From the NCBI GenBank assembly GCA_049999765.1, contig JBNGIQ010009320.1:27801-73330 (forward strand): a stretch of 45,530 nucleotides of DNA. The letters are read 5' to 3'. Source of the DNA: Phaeoceros laevis (Eukaryota; Anthocerotophyta; Anthocerotopsida; Notothyladales). The position numbers were made by a program, and so were the translations under genes. This document shows, one piece after another, positions 10,626-20,289 of this stretch (its first letter is position 1; every line of letters starts with the position of its first letter). The notes beneath the pieces were generated by a model. It had not been told where the DNA came from. It saw nothing but the letters and a program-made list of their open reading frames with translations, and ran no database searches.

Positions 10626-10718
10626 GGCAAGATGTTCTCACGCGTGAGTGGCAAGATGTTCTCACGGGTGAGTGGCGCTGCCGGAAAAACGAAGGCAACA
10701 TGTTCTCACGCGTGAGTG
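10626..10718. repeat. 25-bp motif repeated three times with a CTCACGCGTGAG palindrome
   Basis: GGCAASATGTTCTCACGCG followed by TGAGTG occurs at 10626, 10650 and 10694. Copies 1 and 3 keep the perfect 12-bp palindrome CTCACGCGTGAG (10637-10648, 10705-10716); copy 2 has one change. The surrounding stretch 10139-11040 holds no gene I can support. Confidence 0.75.
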
Positions 10719-11045
10719 GCAATGTCAGCCAGATGTGCCGCGAGGGCGTCACCGTTCTTTGTTGCTAGCAATGCTCGGAAATGCACCAAAACGCCGGCCC
10801 CCGGGTATCTGGGATTTCTGTTTTGTGGAAAAAGGCCACTTTAGAGGCTTTTATCATTCCCGATAGCTGTGAAACTATCCCGGAAAAAACCAGTTTGCAC
10901 CAAAAGGGCTAATTTGTAGTTATCCGGGAAGGTTTTTCGCCCTTCTTGTAAATTTTTCTGAAAAATAGCTTTTCAAGCAAAAAAATGACTCTTCTTTTTT
11001 GCTGGTTCCTACAAAGAGGAGAAACGCCCGTTTTCATGGAGACCT

Positions 11046-11250
11046 TGTTGTGTATGTATATATGAACATACGTACCTCACTCTACCCTATCCTATTTCTC
11101 TTAGATAGGGCGGGCCCCCTCTCAACTTAACCCTTATTAACTAAGCTAATTACCTACTTATTCATAGCAGCCCGTACTAGCTATGGACTACGGTCTACGG
11201 ATACAAAATCAAAACACAGGAAACGATAAACAAACACTTGGGATTTCTAA
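11046..11250 (-). repeat. Possible solo LTR
   Basis: On the minus strand this stretch starts TGTTAGAAATCCC, close to the start of the copia LTR at 1701-1950 (TGTTAGAAATCAA), and could end at TACACAACA. It is AT-rich with TAATAAGG-type motifs. No primer site, polypurine tract or clear target duplication was found, so it may be an unrelated sequence. Confidence 0.22.
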
Positions 11251-11484
11251 CACTATTCTACAAGACCGGCTCATACTCAAGCACCTCCCGTATCATTGCC
11301 GTCGGCTTAAGGAGTCGTTGTCAATTGGCCCGTAGCTGAAACAAACCGAAACCGTTTTCGCACTACGAGATACGGCTGTGGGAATTTTCCTACAGCCTGG
11401 AGAAGTTGCTGACACATGAACTCAACTCCCATGTGCCTAGCCACCCTCCTGCAATCTCAAAAATTTATGCAAGCTTTACGGCAA

Positions 11485-11576
11485 CTCCGCTCAGTCCCTG
11501 CAACATCAGCCCAACACTCTTCGACTCCTTCTCCGCTCAGTCCCTACAACATCGGCCCAACACTCTTCGACTCCTT
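11485..11576. repeat. 46-bp tandem duplication
   Basis: Two adjacent 46-bp copies (11485-11530 and 11531-11576) begin CTCCGCTCAGTCCCT and end CTTCGACTCCTT, with only a few substitutions between them. The region 11577-13520 that follows contains no gene, RNA or repeat that I can support; its open frames are short and without family resemblance. Confidence 0.8.
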
Positions 11577-13522
11577 CGCTGTGTAATTGTGGCCCTTACG
11601 GAATTACGGTACGGCCCGGATAAATACGATACGGCCCAGGCTAGCTAGGATACGACAATAATAATTACTTCATAATCCTGGCTTCATAGAAGTGATCACC
11701 AACAATTCCATACGCTGGTATTCATACGCTGGTACCTGTGCCCCAGATTCTCTAGCAGCAGAGTGGCCTCGGCTCAATTAGCTCCAGAAACCTTCCTCAA
11801 TTTGTGGCTATGTGACAGCAAGCATGTTCTACTCCCTCTATTTGCCAGCTAACTAGTCCAAGGACTTAGCACATGTGGCCACAATACACATCAAGAGGTC
11901 AGCCCTCAAAAGATAATTAAGTATGGATTTTAGAGTGGAAGTAAAACCTCCCCTCCCACATGTCTGACCTACGCCTGCTCTTGAGACCTCTTCCACACTT
12001 GCTTACAACTTAGTTATGATCTAGAAAGCCCGCGCCCAGCTTGGACAACCAACAAATTCCGCCCACGGCCCTGATGGCAGTAAAAAAAAAAACAGCATGA
12101 GAGGGAAACGCCGGGCTTGCGGCCTGACCCTCGCCCTCGTTTGCAACCAGCACCGGCCTGCCCAGCCCTTGTGGTAGCGCGCCTGCTCACCAAGAAGCAT
12201 GGGTGGGTAGCTTTACCAAAACAAATATTAAAAAGGACTTTTATGCCCTCTCCTTCACTACAGCTAGCGCGCGACCCTAAAGAGAGGCGCATGGCCTCCT
12301 ATGGAACACCCTTGCTCACGGCTTCCTCAAAGGCATGCGCCAAACCAATCATGAGAAAGTAATTTAAAAAGTAAGCCCTCAAGGAGGGAGGGACAAGATT
12401 CCCTCCTCCTTGCAGCCCGGCCCACCTCTGTCATCTAGCAGCCTACCTGGACACTAGACACCTGGTGCACAGCCCTCTAGAGAGGCACACGCCTCTTGTC
12501 CAGGTTGCGCTAGCAAGTGGGCTCATAAAATAATCATAAAATGGGGTTCGAAGAAGAGAGGGAGAGAATCCTCCCACACCCTTGCCTCTGCACCTACTGC
12601 TGGCTTCGCGCCACACCACCTACACTATGCCCAGCTGGCTACATACCCACATGGCCAGGTTGCGTTGGCAGCCCGCCCTTAATTTAATGCATGAAACCCC
12701 AAAGAGGGGAAGATGAGGGAGAAACCTCAATCTCGCGCTCCTCCCTAGCTCACCACACCCACCAAATCCCGTGCCGCGCCTTCTCCTCAAGCTTGCGCAC
12801 TTCAATCAAGGGTTCGACACACTTGTTGCTTCATAAGAATGGCATGCACACCTTCTGCTCCATAAGCTGGCTATGGCCTTCTTACGCTCTCTAGCTTGCA
12901 CAACACCGCCACAAGCATCAAACATGCATAAAATAATTAGCGGCCACTTCCCACGCAAGGGTTTAAAAGCCAAACCCTTTTCTCAATGTGGAAATCGCTA
13001 AAAATCATGCTCAACCTAATGGAAAATTCCCAAATCATCATGTAGGTATATGGCCCATGCCCGTGCATGTCCTCACATGTGGCCGTGTTGTAGACATGGC
13101 CCGTACCACATCAAACCCCATGCAACAATACGATATACAAAACCCTTATGCTCGTATGCTACCGAAACTCATCAAGTCATGTATCAAAACCCTAGTAGGC
13201 TAACTCCCTGTGTAATAAACCCCTGTTGCCATGTGTGTCATCATCATTGGCCATGCGGCCATGACCCATGACATAGCCCTAGTCTGTTTCCAACTACGGC
13301 TACAAATCCCAGCATGTCCCGTTGCCATTTCCACATGCCAAACACATGATAGGATGAAACCCTCGTCCCCATATAACCGCAGGTTAGCTCCTGGCTAACC
13401 CGTCATTAATTAATCAATCAGATAATTTATTAACTAATAGCAAGGCAACTGTTATTGCAAAAGGTTAGCCGTTTATTATACGAAACGATAAAAAAAAAAT
13501 TCCAGTATTATTAATACGACAA

Positions 13523-13694
13523 GTGGGTCACCACAGCACGCGAAGGCATACATCCTCACCTGCCGAGTGGGATAATCCACCACTCACAGTGAGCTCCTTC
13601 TTGGTACAGGAAGACGTCAACATAGTTCACCTAGGGGAGCCACAATCCTATAAGGAAGCCTTGGCCTCCCCCGTAGCTGAAAAACAGATAGAAG
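13523..13694 (+). pseudogene. Ty1/copia pol fragment just upstream of the reverse transcriptase domain
   Basis: The frame ends with VNIVHLGEPQSYKEALASPV followed by AEKQIEA. This is the conserved stretch that precedes the reverse transcriptase domain in plant copia polyproteins (usually EPxTYKEAMxSPDxxxWxxA). It stops abruptly at 13694, exactly where the 201-bp repeat of the Penelope-like element begins. That makes it the broken left flank of the insertion. No matching right-hand copia piece was found in the window. The upstream 50 residues are less certain. Confidence 0.6.
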
Positions 13695-13895
13695 CCACTA
13701 CGTCCTGCACAGGACAGGCAATAAAATTTAAGACGCGTCTTCCCTATATGCTGTACGAGCATAAGGTCTTTGTTACCTTCCTGTGCTGGCCTTGAAACGC
13801 TGCAACTGGCCCTTGCAATGACGGGACCCTTTCTAAGGGCAATGTAGCATATAGTACATAGCTTTTTTCATAAAAAATTATGTATGTATGTACCA
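13695..13895 (+). repeat. Left copy of the 201-bp direct repeat (pseudo-LTR candidate)
   Basis: This block matches 20290-20490 with no gaps and seven substitutions by eye (about 96.5% identity). It includes TCCTGCACAGGACAGG, a short inverted repeat, and ends with a TATGTATGTATGTACCA tract. Its left edge is abrupt against the copia fragment. Confidence 0.85.
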
Positions 13896-15597
13896 GGAAC
13901 ACGCTGATTCGTCTTGAAGGTAGTTTGGTCACTATCTTTCCTGTTTCACGCTTTGGCACTTCGCTAATACGTTTGATCTGGACCTGCCAGGAAGACATAA
14001 CTTGGCATGACGACCTCAAAGCTTTGGGATATCCGGGATTTGAAGGTGGACCTGTACCTTCTCCAGCATGCCAGGGTGTGATTGCAACTATTGACTACCC
14101 TGAATTCCATGCGTTGGTGATTGCACTGGACAAACAAGCCGCTGAAAATGCCAATTCAGATGGCAGCCCTCCACAGCTGGTTGATCTCCTTGCGTTTGAC
14201 AATTGGGTCAGACTTGCTGGCGTTTGCCTTGAGGATCCAGAAGCTGGAATGGAGAAATTGCGCAAGGTCCACAGCTTGCTACCCCAGTTCGTCATTGATG
14301 ACAAATTTAACACTGAGGAAGCTGCAAAGCTGAAAGAGCTCCTGGCAAATGCGTTCAGCCTTTCACTGGATACCCACACGGAGACACCATGCTTCAAGGA
14401 GGCTGGAATGTTTGTGCACCCACTGGCAAACAAGAGATGCCGAGAGTCAGAGGGCATGAAAGATATCCTCAGCAGGACTTCGCATGAGAACAACAAAGCT
14501 CACCTGCTGGAGCAATGTCTGGTCCTATCATATGCTCCACGTGACATTGAATCCGATGTGGCTAAGTGGAGCCACCGCATTTGGGCCGGTTGCAACGTCA
14601 ACCTTTTAGCACCCATGAGTGTGGAAACGTGGCAGCGGCTGGGTTACCTCTCTGAGGTTGAAGTCATTGTATGCCGAGACAGGGCTCTCACCGAAAACCT
14701 CTGCATAGCTAACCCTATGCGCATGGGAGGAGGACTTGAGATGGCCATGTTCGACATCAATTGTATCTATGACCAGCCCATGACTGGCAGATGCAAGGAC
14801 ACCTGCAGATTGGACACAAACGCGAGGAAGAAAGACATGTGAAGGAATTCTGGAACTGGAATCGACCATTCGTGAAGTGTGCTTGTGAACACAATGCCCC
14901 GCCTAAGGGCAAGAAGGGCAAGTGCAATGCCGGAGTTCTGTGGTTCGACCACATGATCTATTACATGGCAAACAATTTGGACCTATTTTTTGCTGACGAA
15001 CCCACCCTAGAGCTGCAATGGAGTGCGTTCCTGGTGTTCCTCACGCTGCAATCAAACATGGAGCTCGTCAAAGCCCAGATCACCTTCATATATATCAGGG
15101 AAATGATTATGAAGGCCGCTAAGCAGTATGCAAAAGACAAGAATGCAGAACTCATCCCTGAGTTTGGACAAGATCCCGGGCCGCGCTACATTGAAAAGCT
15201 CATCAAGCCTGCGACTTTCACTGAGGAGGCCATTCGTTCAGAGCGGGTTAAGCTCTTTGGGCCCAAGCCCAAATACAAAAGTTCAAGGGACAGCAATGGC
15301 CAGGAGGAAGTCCGAACGTCCGAGCACCGGGGTCGTGGTAGACAGCAGCTGGCGCCATGGGCGAACGGGGGCCGTGCAAAGTTTTTTGCGTCCCGCAAAC
15401 CTCCTAGCACCAAACCGGTTGGCTTGATGCGGACGCCCACTACCCCTGCCGCTTCCGCTGCTACTGCTTCTACCTCCGCCGCCTTTGGGCTCACGGATGA
15501 ACGCGCCAATGGAGATGCTGCAACTGTCCAATCTACCAAGACTCTTTGACGCTTTGTACCAGGCTTTGAGGGCAGGAATCTGTCGAATGAATGGTAG
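13880..15597 (+). pseudogene. Penelope-like element ORF1, copy 1 (frameshifted)
   Basis: ORF1 is a protein of roughly 530 residues with no domain I recognise. The shared core with copy 2 starts at 13991, after a CTGCCAG that looks like a splice acceptor, with EDITWHDDLKALGYP. It continues through PSPACQGVIATIDYPEFHAL, CFKEAGMFVHPLANKR, IWAGCNVNLLAPMSVETW and CRDRALTENLCIANPM. Near 14835 a small deletion ends the first frame at TGA. The second frame resumes with KEFWNWNRPFVKCACEHN, LWFDHMIYYMANNLDLFF, and GPRYIEKLIKPATFTEEA. The C-terminus is basic and RG-rich (HRGRGRQQLAPWANGGRAK), suggesting nucleic-acid binding. A premature TGA (15547-15549) precedes the ancestral stop at 15595-15597. Copy 2 reads straight through the 14835 region, so this break is damage, not programmed shifting. 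Confidence 0.65.
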
Positions 15598-15602
15598 GGT
15601 AG

Positions 15603-17993
15603 GTGGTTTTCTGGTTGCTTACTGTCAGTTGCATGGCTTGCATGCCAGACTCATGCGGAGATGATTCGGAGGAGGAAACCCCTAGCAGGATGCTGGTTAT
15701 GGACATTTTGAATAGGAAGTCCCTCAGCAGTAAGTCTAAGAAACAGTGCGCAGGGTTTGTGCACATTTTGTATGACAGTCAAGCACTCGAGTGGATCTCG
15801 GTGCGTAGTTTGTTTGAGTCTGCCTTCCGCGATATGCCTGATGTGCTTAGTGACCTTGAGCACATTGTCCTTGGCTGGAAATATCATAGCTCTATTTCCT
15901 CTACTCTCTACAAGCCCCGTGAGGTCTTCACTAACTTCTATCTTGACCATCCTTCGGGGATGAGTGAGTGCTGCCGTATGTATGTCAACAGGTTCAGCAA
16001 GTTCCTGGACTATGACACTATACCAGATTCGCAGCAAGGCATCAATCTTCCAGGCGCCCACATCTTGGACTGTGACACCATACCAGATTCGCAGCAAGAC
16101 ATCAACCTACCAGGTGCCCACGTACGAACCATGGATTGCTCAATTGTGAGACACGCAGGTTTACACCGTGCTTTGATGAAGGGCCTAAATCACATTCCGT
16201 TGCGCCCCTCAAACATCAAGAAAGCAGTGGCGTCTATCATGACTGCATTCCAGGATCTGGTTCACGTACTCAACCATCTTGGACATATCTTTTTTGATGA
16301 CTGGTTGTTATCTAACTCGGCTATTGTTGCTGAACAGGCTTGGACCGAGATGAAAAACGCCTGCAAGAGCCGAAAACACACACAGGTTTTTCAACCATAC
16401 CTCTTTGATTCGGAAGAAGTCATGGATGAGGTATCATGGTTACAGAAACACCTATATATAGCTGGCCTTGACAAGGCTGCTAACACACCATGCTTTTTGT
16501 GCATTACCCTGATTCATTCCCTAGCTCTCACTAGACTGTCTAGCATGGATTTTGTAGCAATATCTAAAGAACCAACTGTGATTCTCACTGAAATGCAGCA
16601 GGCCATAGGAGAACTGTTACCAGAAGTTTCAAATAACGACGAGGCGGGACTTCCATACATCATGGCTACCTATAACCAACACAAAAAGAAGTACCGTTGG
16701 CTGACTAATGCACATGATTGTGTCTTCAGCATTATTGCAGATCTTCTGACTGTTGCCACCAACGCTATGATTCCCTACCTCAAAGAATGGGCTGCTGAAA
16801 AAGAGGGGGTATTTGAGAGGTTCATGAATGTGCACACCTCCCTTTTCTGGATTACTGAATCAACTCTGGATGTTGCTCTAAACTTGCCTTCTAAAATCCA
16901 TGACATCTTCGTTGCTGATATTGCAAGGTGTTATGAGGCCATACCGACTGAGGGACAAGATTCTCTTGCCACGGCTATGAAAGCTTGCATCAAGCTGGCA
17001 TACACACAAGCTAATAAGCTTGGCAAAAAGGCTAAGTCTACAATGACCATATATGTCAGGTATGACATTAAGAAAGCCACTTTTGCTAATGCTCATTGGG
17101 CTAGAACATGTCCTGAAGGGACACAAAGTCTTTATATCGAACTCACGGAAAACAGACTTGTACAGCTGCATTGTTGGCTGATGAACAATTGTTTTGTTCA
17201 GCTTGGAAACAAGGTCTGGAGGCAGCAATTGGGGATTCCTATTGGCTTTGCATGCTCCCCCCTATGGTGCAACCTCTATTTTTTCCACTATGAGTCATCT
17301 TTTATTCTTAGACTTGCAAAGTTGGGCAGGGGTGATCTCATGATTCTTTTTCGAGATGCCAAACGATACATAGATGACCTATGTTGGTTCAACACCTTGA
17401 TCCCCACACAGTTCCTTGATCCTGCGGCATCGAGAGTTGATACAAATCCCTTCTGGATCTATCCTCTCGACGTGGTAACTATTGAGCCAGAAGTACAAAA
17501 ATTTGCAACTGGCCGTAATGACTTCCATGTGGGCACAGATGCGCACTTCCTTTCTTTTCAGTTTTCCGTTTCTAACCCTATCAATGGATCGTTTGTGTTT
17601 CAGAAATATGACAAGTGCAGGGCCTTGACCTTCCAGATTGCGCAATTCATTCATCTGCAATCCAACAGATCCATTAGTCAAGCATACAAGGTCATAATGT
17701 CCCAAGTTTTTACTGTACCTTATGTATGCAACTCCGTTGATATGGCAGTTCAGGAAATCAACCTCCTCAATGATGCCTTTCACAAGAACGGGTTTGACAA
17801 AACCAGACTCATTCGCTGCATTTGTAAATTTCTGGATGAAAATCTTTTCCCTGGTTGTCATAGTGACGTGGAACAGATTTCTTCTTGCCTTGCTAGCAGG
17901 TTGGATACTCAACATGCTGCATTTTATCCTTCTAGCAGGAAGCTCACTACAGCCGACCGGCAGAAATGCTCTTTCATGCGTTTACAGTTCTAA
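15603..17993 (+). CDS. Penelope-like reverse transcriptase (ORF2), copy 1, open
   Basis: ORF2 is open for 796 codons from 15603; the first ATG in frame is 15633, giving 786 residues. The N-terminal 200 residues are element-specific. Then come features of Penelope-like RTs: CSIVRHAGLHRALMKGLNHI, YIAGLDKAANTPCFLC, KKKYRWLTNAHDCVFSIIAD, motif A VADIARCYEAIP (Asp at 16917-16919), motif B QLGIPIGFACSPLWCNLYFF, motif C RYIDDLCW (Asp pair at 17373-17378), and the thumb-side YDKCRALTFQIAQFIHLQSN and AYKVIMSQVF. All catalytic aspartates are present. There is no C-terminal GIY-YIG endonuclease; the protein ends about 100 residues after the thumb. Compared with copy 2, the ancestral start ATG at 15591 is followed by an in-frame TAG (15600-15602), so the start is damaged even though the body is intact. 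Confidence 0.8.
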   Translation: MVFWLLTVSCMACMPDSCGDDSEEETPSRMLVMDILNRKSLSSKSKKQCAGFVHILYDSQALEWISVRSLFESAFRDMPDVLSDLEHIVLGWKYHSSISSTLYKPREVFTNFYLDHPSGMSECCRMYVNRFSKFLDYDTIPDSQQGINLPGAHILDCDTIPDSQQDINLPGAHVRTMDCSIVRHAGLHRALMKGLNHIPLRPSNIKKAVASIMTAFQDLVHVLNHLGHIFFDDWLLSNSAIVAEQAWTEMKNACKSRKHTQVFQPYLFDSEEVMDEVSWLQKHLYIAGLDKAANTPCFLCITLIHSLALTRLSSMDFVAISKEPTVILTEMQQAIGELLPEVSNNDEAGLPYIMATYNQHKKKYRWLTNAHDCVFSIIADLLTVATNAMIPYLKEWAAEKEGVFERFMNVHTSLFWITESTLDVALNLPSKIHDIFVADIARCYEAIPTEGQDSLATAMKACIKLAYTQANKLGKKAKSTMTIYVRYDIKKATFANAHWARTCPEGTQSLYIELTENRLVQLHCWLMNNCFVQLGNKVWRQQLGIPIGFACSPLWCNLYFFHYESSFILRLAKLGRGDLMILFRDAKRYIDDLCWFNTLIPTQFLDPAASRVDTNPFWIYPLDVVTIEPEVQKFATGRNDFHVGTDAHFLSFQFSVSNPINGSFVFQKYDKCRALTFQIAQFIHLQSNRSISQAYKVIMSQVFTVPYVCNSVDMAVQEINLLNDAFHKNGFDKTRLIRCICKFLDENLFPGCHSDVEQISSCLASRLDTQHAAFYPSSRKLTTADRQKCSFMRLQF
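16005..16124 (+). repeat. In-frame 60-bp tandem duplication within ORF2
   Basis: Two adjacent 60-bp units (16005-16064 and 16065-16124) encode LDYDTIPDSQQGINLPGAHI and LDCDTIPDSQQDINLPGAHV. Copy 2 has a single, diverged segment at this point. The duplication adds 20 residues without breaking the frame. Confidence 0.85.
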
Positions 17994-18000
17994 GATTGGA

Positions 18001-18035
18001 GTGGTGTGCTCCCCGTTTCAGGGGATGCACACCGC
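18001..18035 (+). promoter_or_regulatory. Conserved 3' hairpin of the Penelope-like element, copy 1
   Basis: Beginning 8 nt after the ORF2 stop, GTGGTGTGCTCCCC pairs with GGGGATGCACACCGC around the loop GTTTCA, with one bulged T. The same left arm and the same bulge occur after ORF2 of copy 2 at 26751-26784 with a different loop. This indicates an RNA structure that has been maintained, perhaps for reverse transcriptase recognition or 3'-end formation. Confidence 0.75.
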
Positions 18036-18066
18036 AGACCTCCTGAATAGGATGTAAACTTCGGGC

Positions 18067-18116
18067 ACACCGGGAGGATGGTGGGTCACACACACACACA
18101 CACACACTCCTGGTGT
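18067..18116 (+). promoter_or_regulatory. CA-repeat stem-loop in the 3' region, copy 1
   Basis: ACACCGGGA (18067-18075) pairs with TCCTGGTGT (18108-18116), with one G-T wobble. It encloses GGATGGTGGGT and a (CA)10 run at 18087-18107. Copy 2 has the same GGTGGGTCACACACA loop closed by a stem of different sequence. Confidence 0.65.
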
Positions 18117-18239
18117 TCCTGGGTGTGCGTGTGTCTTCTGATGCATGTATGTCTTGATCATACAATTCAGAATTATGTGTTGGAATTGGATCAGGCTTCA
18201 ATGCTTTTTTAAGTAAGGTAACTATGCTGCCTGTCCACT

Positions 18240-20289
18240 CATGGACAGCAACATACCAGTTTACAAATGCTTACTTCTCATACTTACTTTCACAGCAACG
18301 GGTGTTTGCTTCATCTGCTTCATTCGGCCTTTTTTAGGTTTTTTGAACGAAGATCACACCAACCGGCACTTGCCGTCTTTTATACGCCTTCTTGGCTTAT
18401 ACCCACAAACGCGTGCTTCGTTCCATGGTGCTAACTTCTGTGACTTTCTGGATAACTGGCAGTATCACTTCCTTTGACTGGACGGCCCAGTACCTTACCT
18501 ATGGAAAAAGTCTCTTCTTGCCTTTTAACGACAACATATAAGGTAATGTGAATTGGCCTTATGGCCCTTGGCACATCCACCCCTTTTTTATGCCGAGGGC
18601 TGTTCATTACTTTCCTGCGTGGAACCTACGAGAGACTGGGCACAGGTACCCTTGTACCGTGTTTTTTGCTTGCTGTCTTTAAAGACACAGCTCAATCAGG
18701 CAACTGACAATGCGGACTTGGGCTCTCTCCTTTACTATTTTTCAGGCTATGGACACGCTATTTCTGTCCCTCTGGTGACCTAGCTCAGCATGATTGGTTT
18801 GGTACAGACGGCGCTTCAGCCACGAAAATTTGTACAATACTTGTTTATGTGCTGCCGATTCTTTGACGGCCCTACGTGGCTCATCCTCACACTACAAACC
18901 CGCTCACCTTGGCAGGCTCTTAATGAGGTCTAAACCAGGGCCAAGCATTCGGATCCACATCCATATTTTCTCTAAATGCTGCAGTGCCTAAAAAAGGATG
19001 CTCCAGCTCGGAATGGCGGTTTGTCTTTAAGAAGAGGGAAAAAGCTACCTACTGCCGCCTACAACTATTTTATGCTTGATTCCTCCTAACTCTAGCCTCT
19101 ACCAGTATAAAACCTGCTCTCCTTCTCAGTCTTGGGCCCAGTCCTTCTACTACATGCTCTCCCCTCTTGCCATACCGCCTATTTCGATTGTCTACTTCTC
19201 CCTGTGGCCCCTCCCTTTGCCTCAATCCTCACTGCCTATCCTACAAAACATTCCATGCTACCCCAGTAGCTATCCGGGATTGCTTCATTCTGCAGAGAGG
19301 CACCACACGGGTCCTGAGAGTAGCAACCTTCCAGCAGTAGTCACCATGTCTTAGCAGGTTCTGTCATTTACACCTTGTTCTTGCTTCAGACCTTCAGTTA
19401 TTGTTAATACATTGCTGTTTTTACAACTTCTTGTAATCAGTTGATGTTCTGATTCCATAGCCTACTGCACATTATGACTGAAAATCGCTGTTTCTAATGT
19501 TTGAATGGCTGCTGCAAGGATTGAAGTTTTGGCTGCCTTACCTGCGTCACGTCTTGCTGGACACTTCTACAACAAACTCCATGTCTTCTTGGGCACCAGT
19601 TGCCTTTGGAACATGTTGGGATACTTGGATCCTTGGCACAAGTTGCCTCTGAGCTGAGTCCCTGCATTTGTTTGATGCTGTCGTCAGGTTTTTGTAACAT
19701 GTCGTCTTAGGTTTTGAATCTGTTGAAAGTACAAACATCGTGCAGGAGCCAGGTCTACCAACACAGCTGCTAGAAACCTGGTCAGGGATGGCCCTTTGGT
19801 ACTGATGAAGGGGGGCCGGAGGTTTGCTCTCACCCAGCAAATGCCTGCCCGATGTGTTGCTGCTGGAGAGAAAGCCTGGTAAGCTCTTTTCTACAGTGAG
19901 CCCTGTACACATATTGCTAGCTTTGATGCTTCTTGGTTTACTCCAACGGTTTAGCTGTACAACTATCAATACACATGAATGACAAGGATAGCGCTCGTAG
20001 CAGCTTGGACTGTTCCAAGTTTGCCACAAGCCCCTGTGCCTGACAATTTCACATGATTCCTTGGTCCACAAACGTTGTTGGTTCTACAAAGACAGTTCAG
20101 TAAAAACTCACGTTTGAGGTGCACTTGAGTCTATTACCAGCTCTCGTTTCACAGTCATCACGTTGTCTGAGCTACACTTTTCTTTTGAGCCTTGGGCACA
20201 CGATTTTGGCTGCGGTACACCTTACTTGCAACCTTATTTGTTTTGCCACAAACAAGGACTTGGCCTTGTTGCCACCGTGGGCACGCTGT
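18240..20289 (+). other. Long leader-like region, no gene recognised
   Basis: About 2 kb without a convincing protein. The middle is pyrimidine-rich, and a TATAAAACCTG at about 19106 precedes a CT-rich tract. A similar arrangement (TATAAACCTGGCCTCT, about 21076) sits at a comparable distance before copy 2. Short patches such as ACTGATGAAGGGGG (about 19800) and ACTGATGAGGAGCGGG (about 22120) also fall in the same order. I read this as the untranslated leader of a partial tandem copy, by inference only. Confidence 0.35.

Larger units (their letters stand above)
13695..18116 (+). mobile_element. Two-ORF Penelope-like retroelement, copy 1
   Basis: The unit comprises the 201-bp block at 13695-13895, ORF1 (to 15549/15597), ORF2 with a Penelope-type reverse transcriptase (to 17993), a hairpin directly after the stop and a stem enclosing a CA run. 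A second, diverged copy with the same order occupies about 22730-26889. The 201-bp block recurs at 20290-20490, which resembles the pseudo-LTR layout of Penelope-like elements arising from partial tandem insertion. No GIY-YIG endonuclease was recognised in either ORF. The left end is sharp because it cuts copia sequence; the right end is placed at the last structure shared with copy 2. Confidence 0.7.

Noticed and set aside
12000-12900. Protein-coding frames in 12.0-12.9 kb
   Set aside because: Frames of 60-90 codons on both strands have low-complexity or arbitrary composition and no motif, and no splice structure links them.
13855-13880. Bacterial-style promoter and ribosome-binding features
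   Set aside because: The window is eukaryotic by introns, LTR elements and gene families, so such motifs are chance.
14820-14845. Programmed frameshift joining the two halves of ORF1 in copy 1
   Set aside because: Copy 2 encodes the same region in one frame, and copy 1 lacks several bases there, so a deletion explains it.
18001-18160. Hammerhead ribozyme in the element's 3' region, as known in Penelope-like elements
   Set aside because: I looked for CTGANGA followed by a stem and GAAA on both strands of the 3' region and of the 201-bp repeat. CTGAATAG and CTGATGC occur, but no complete core was found.
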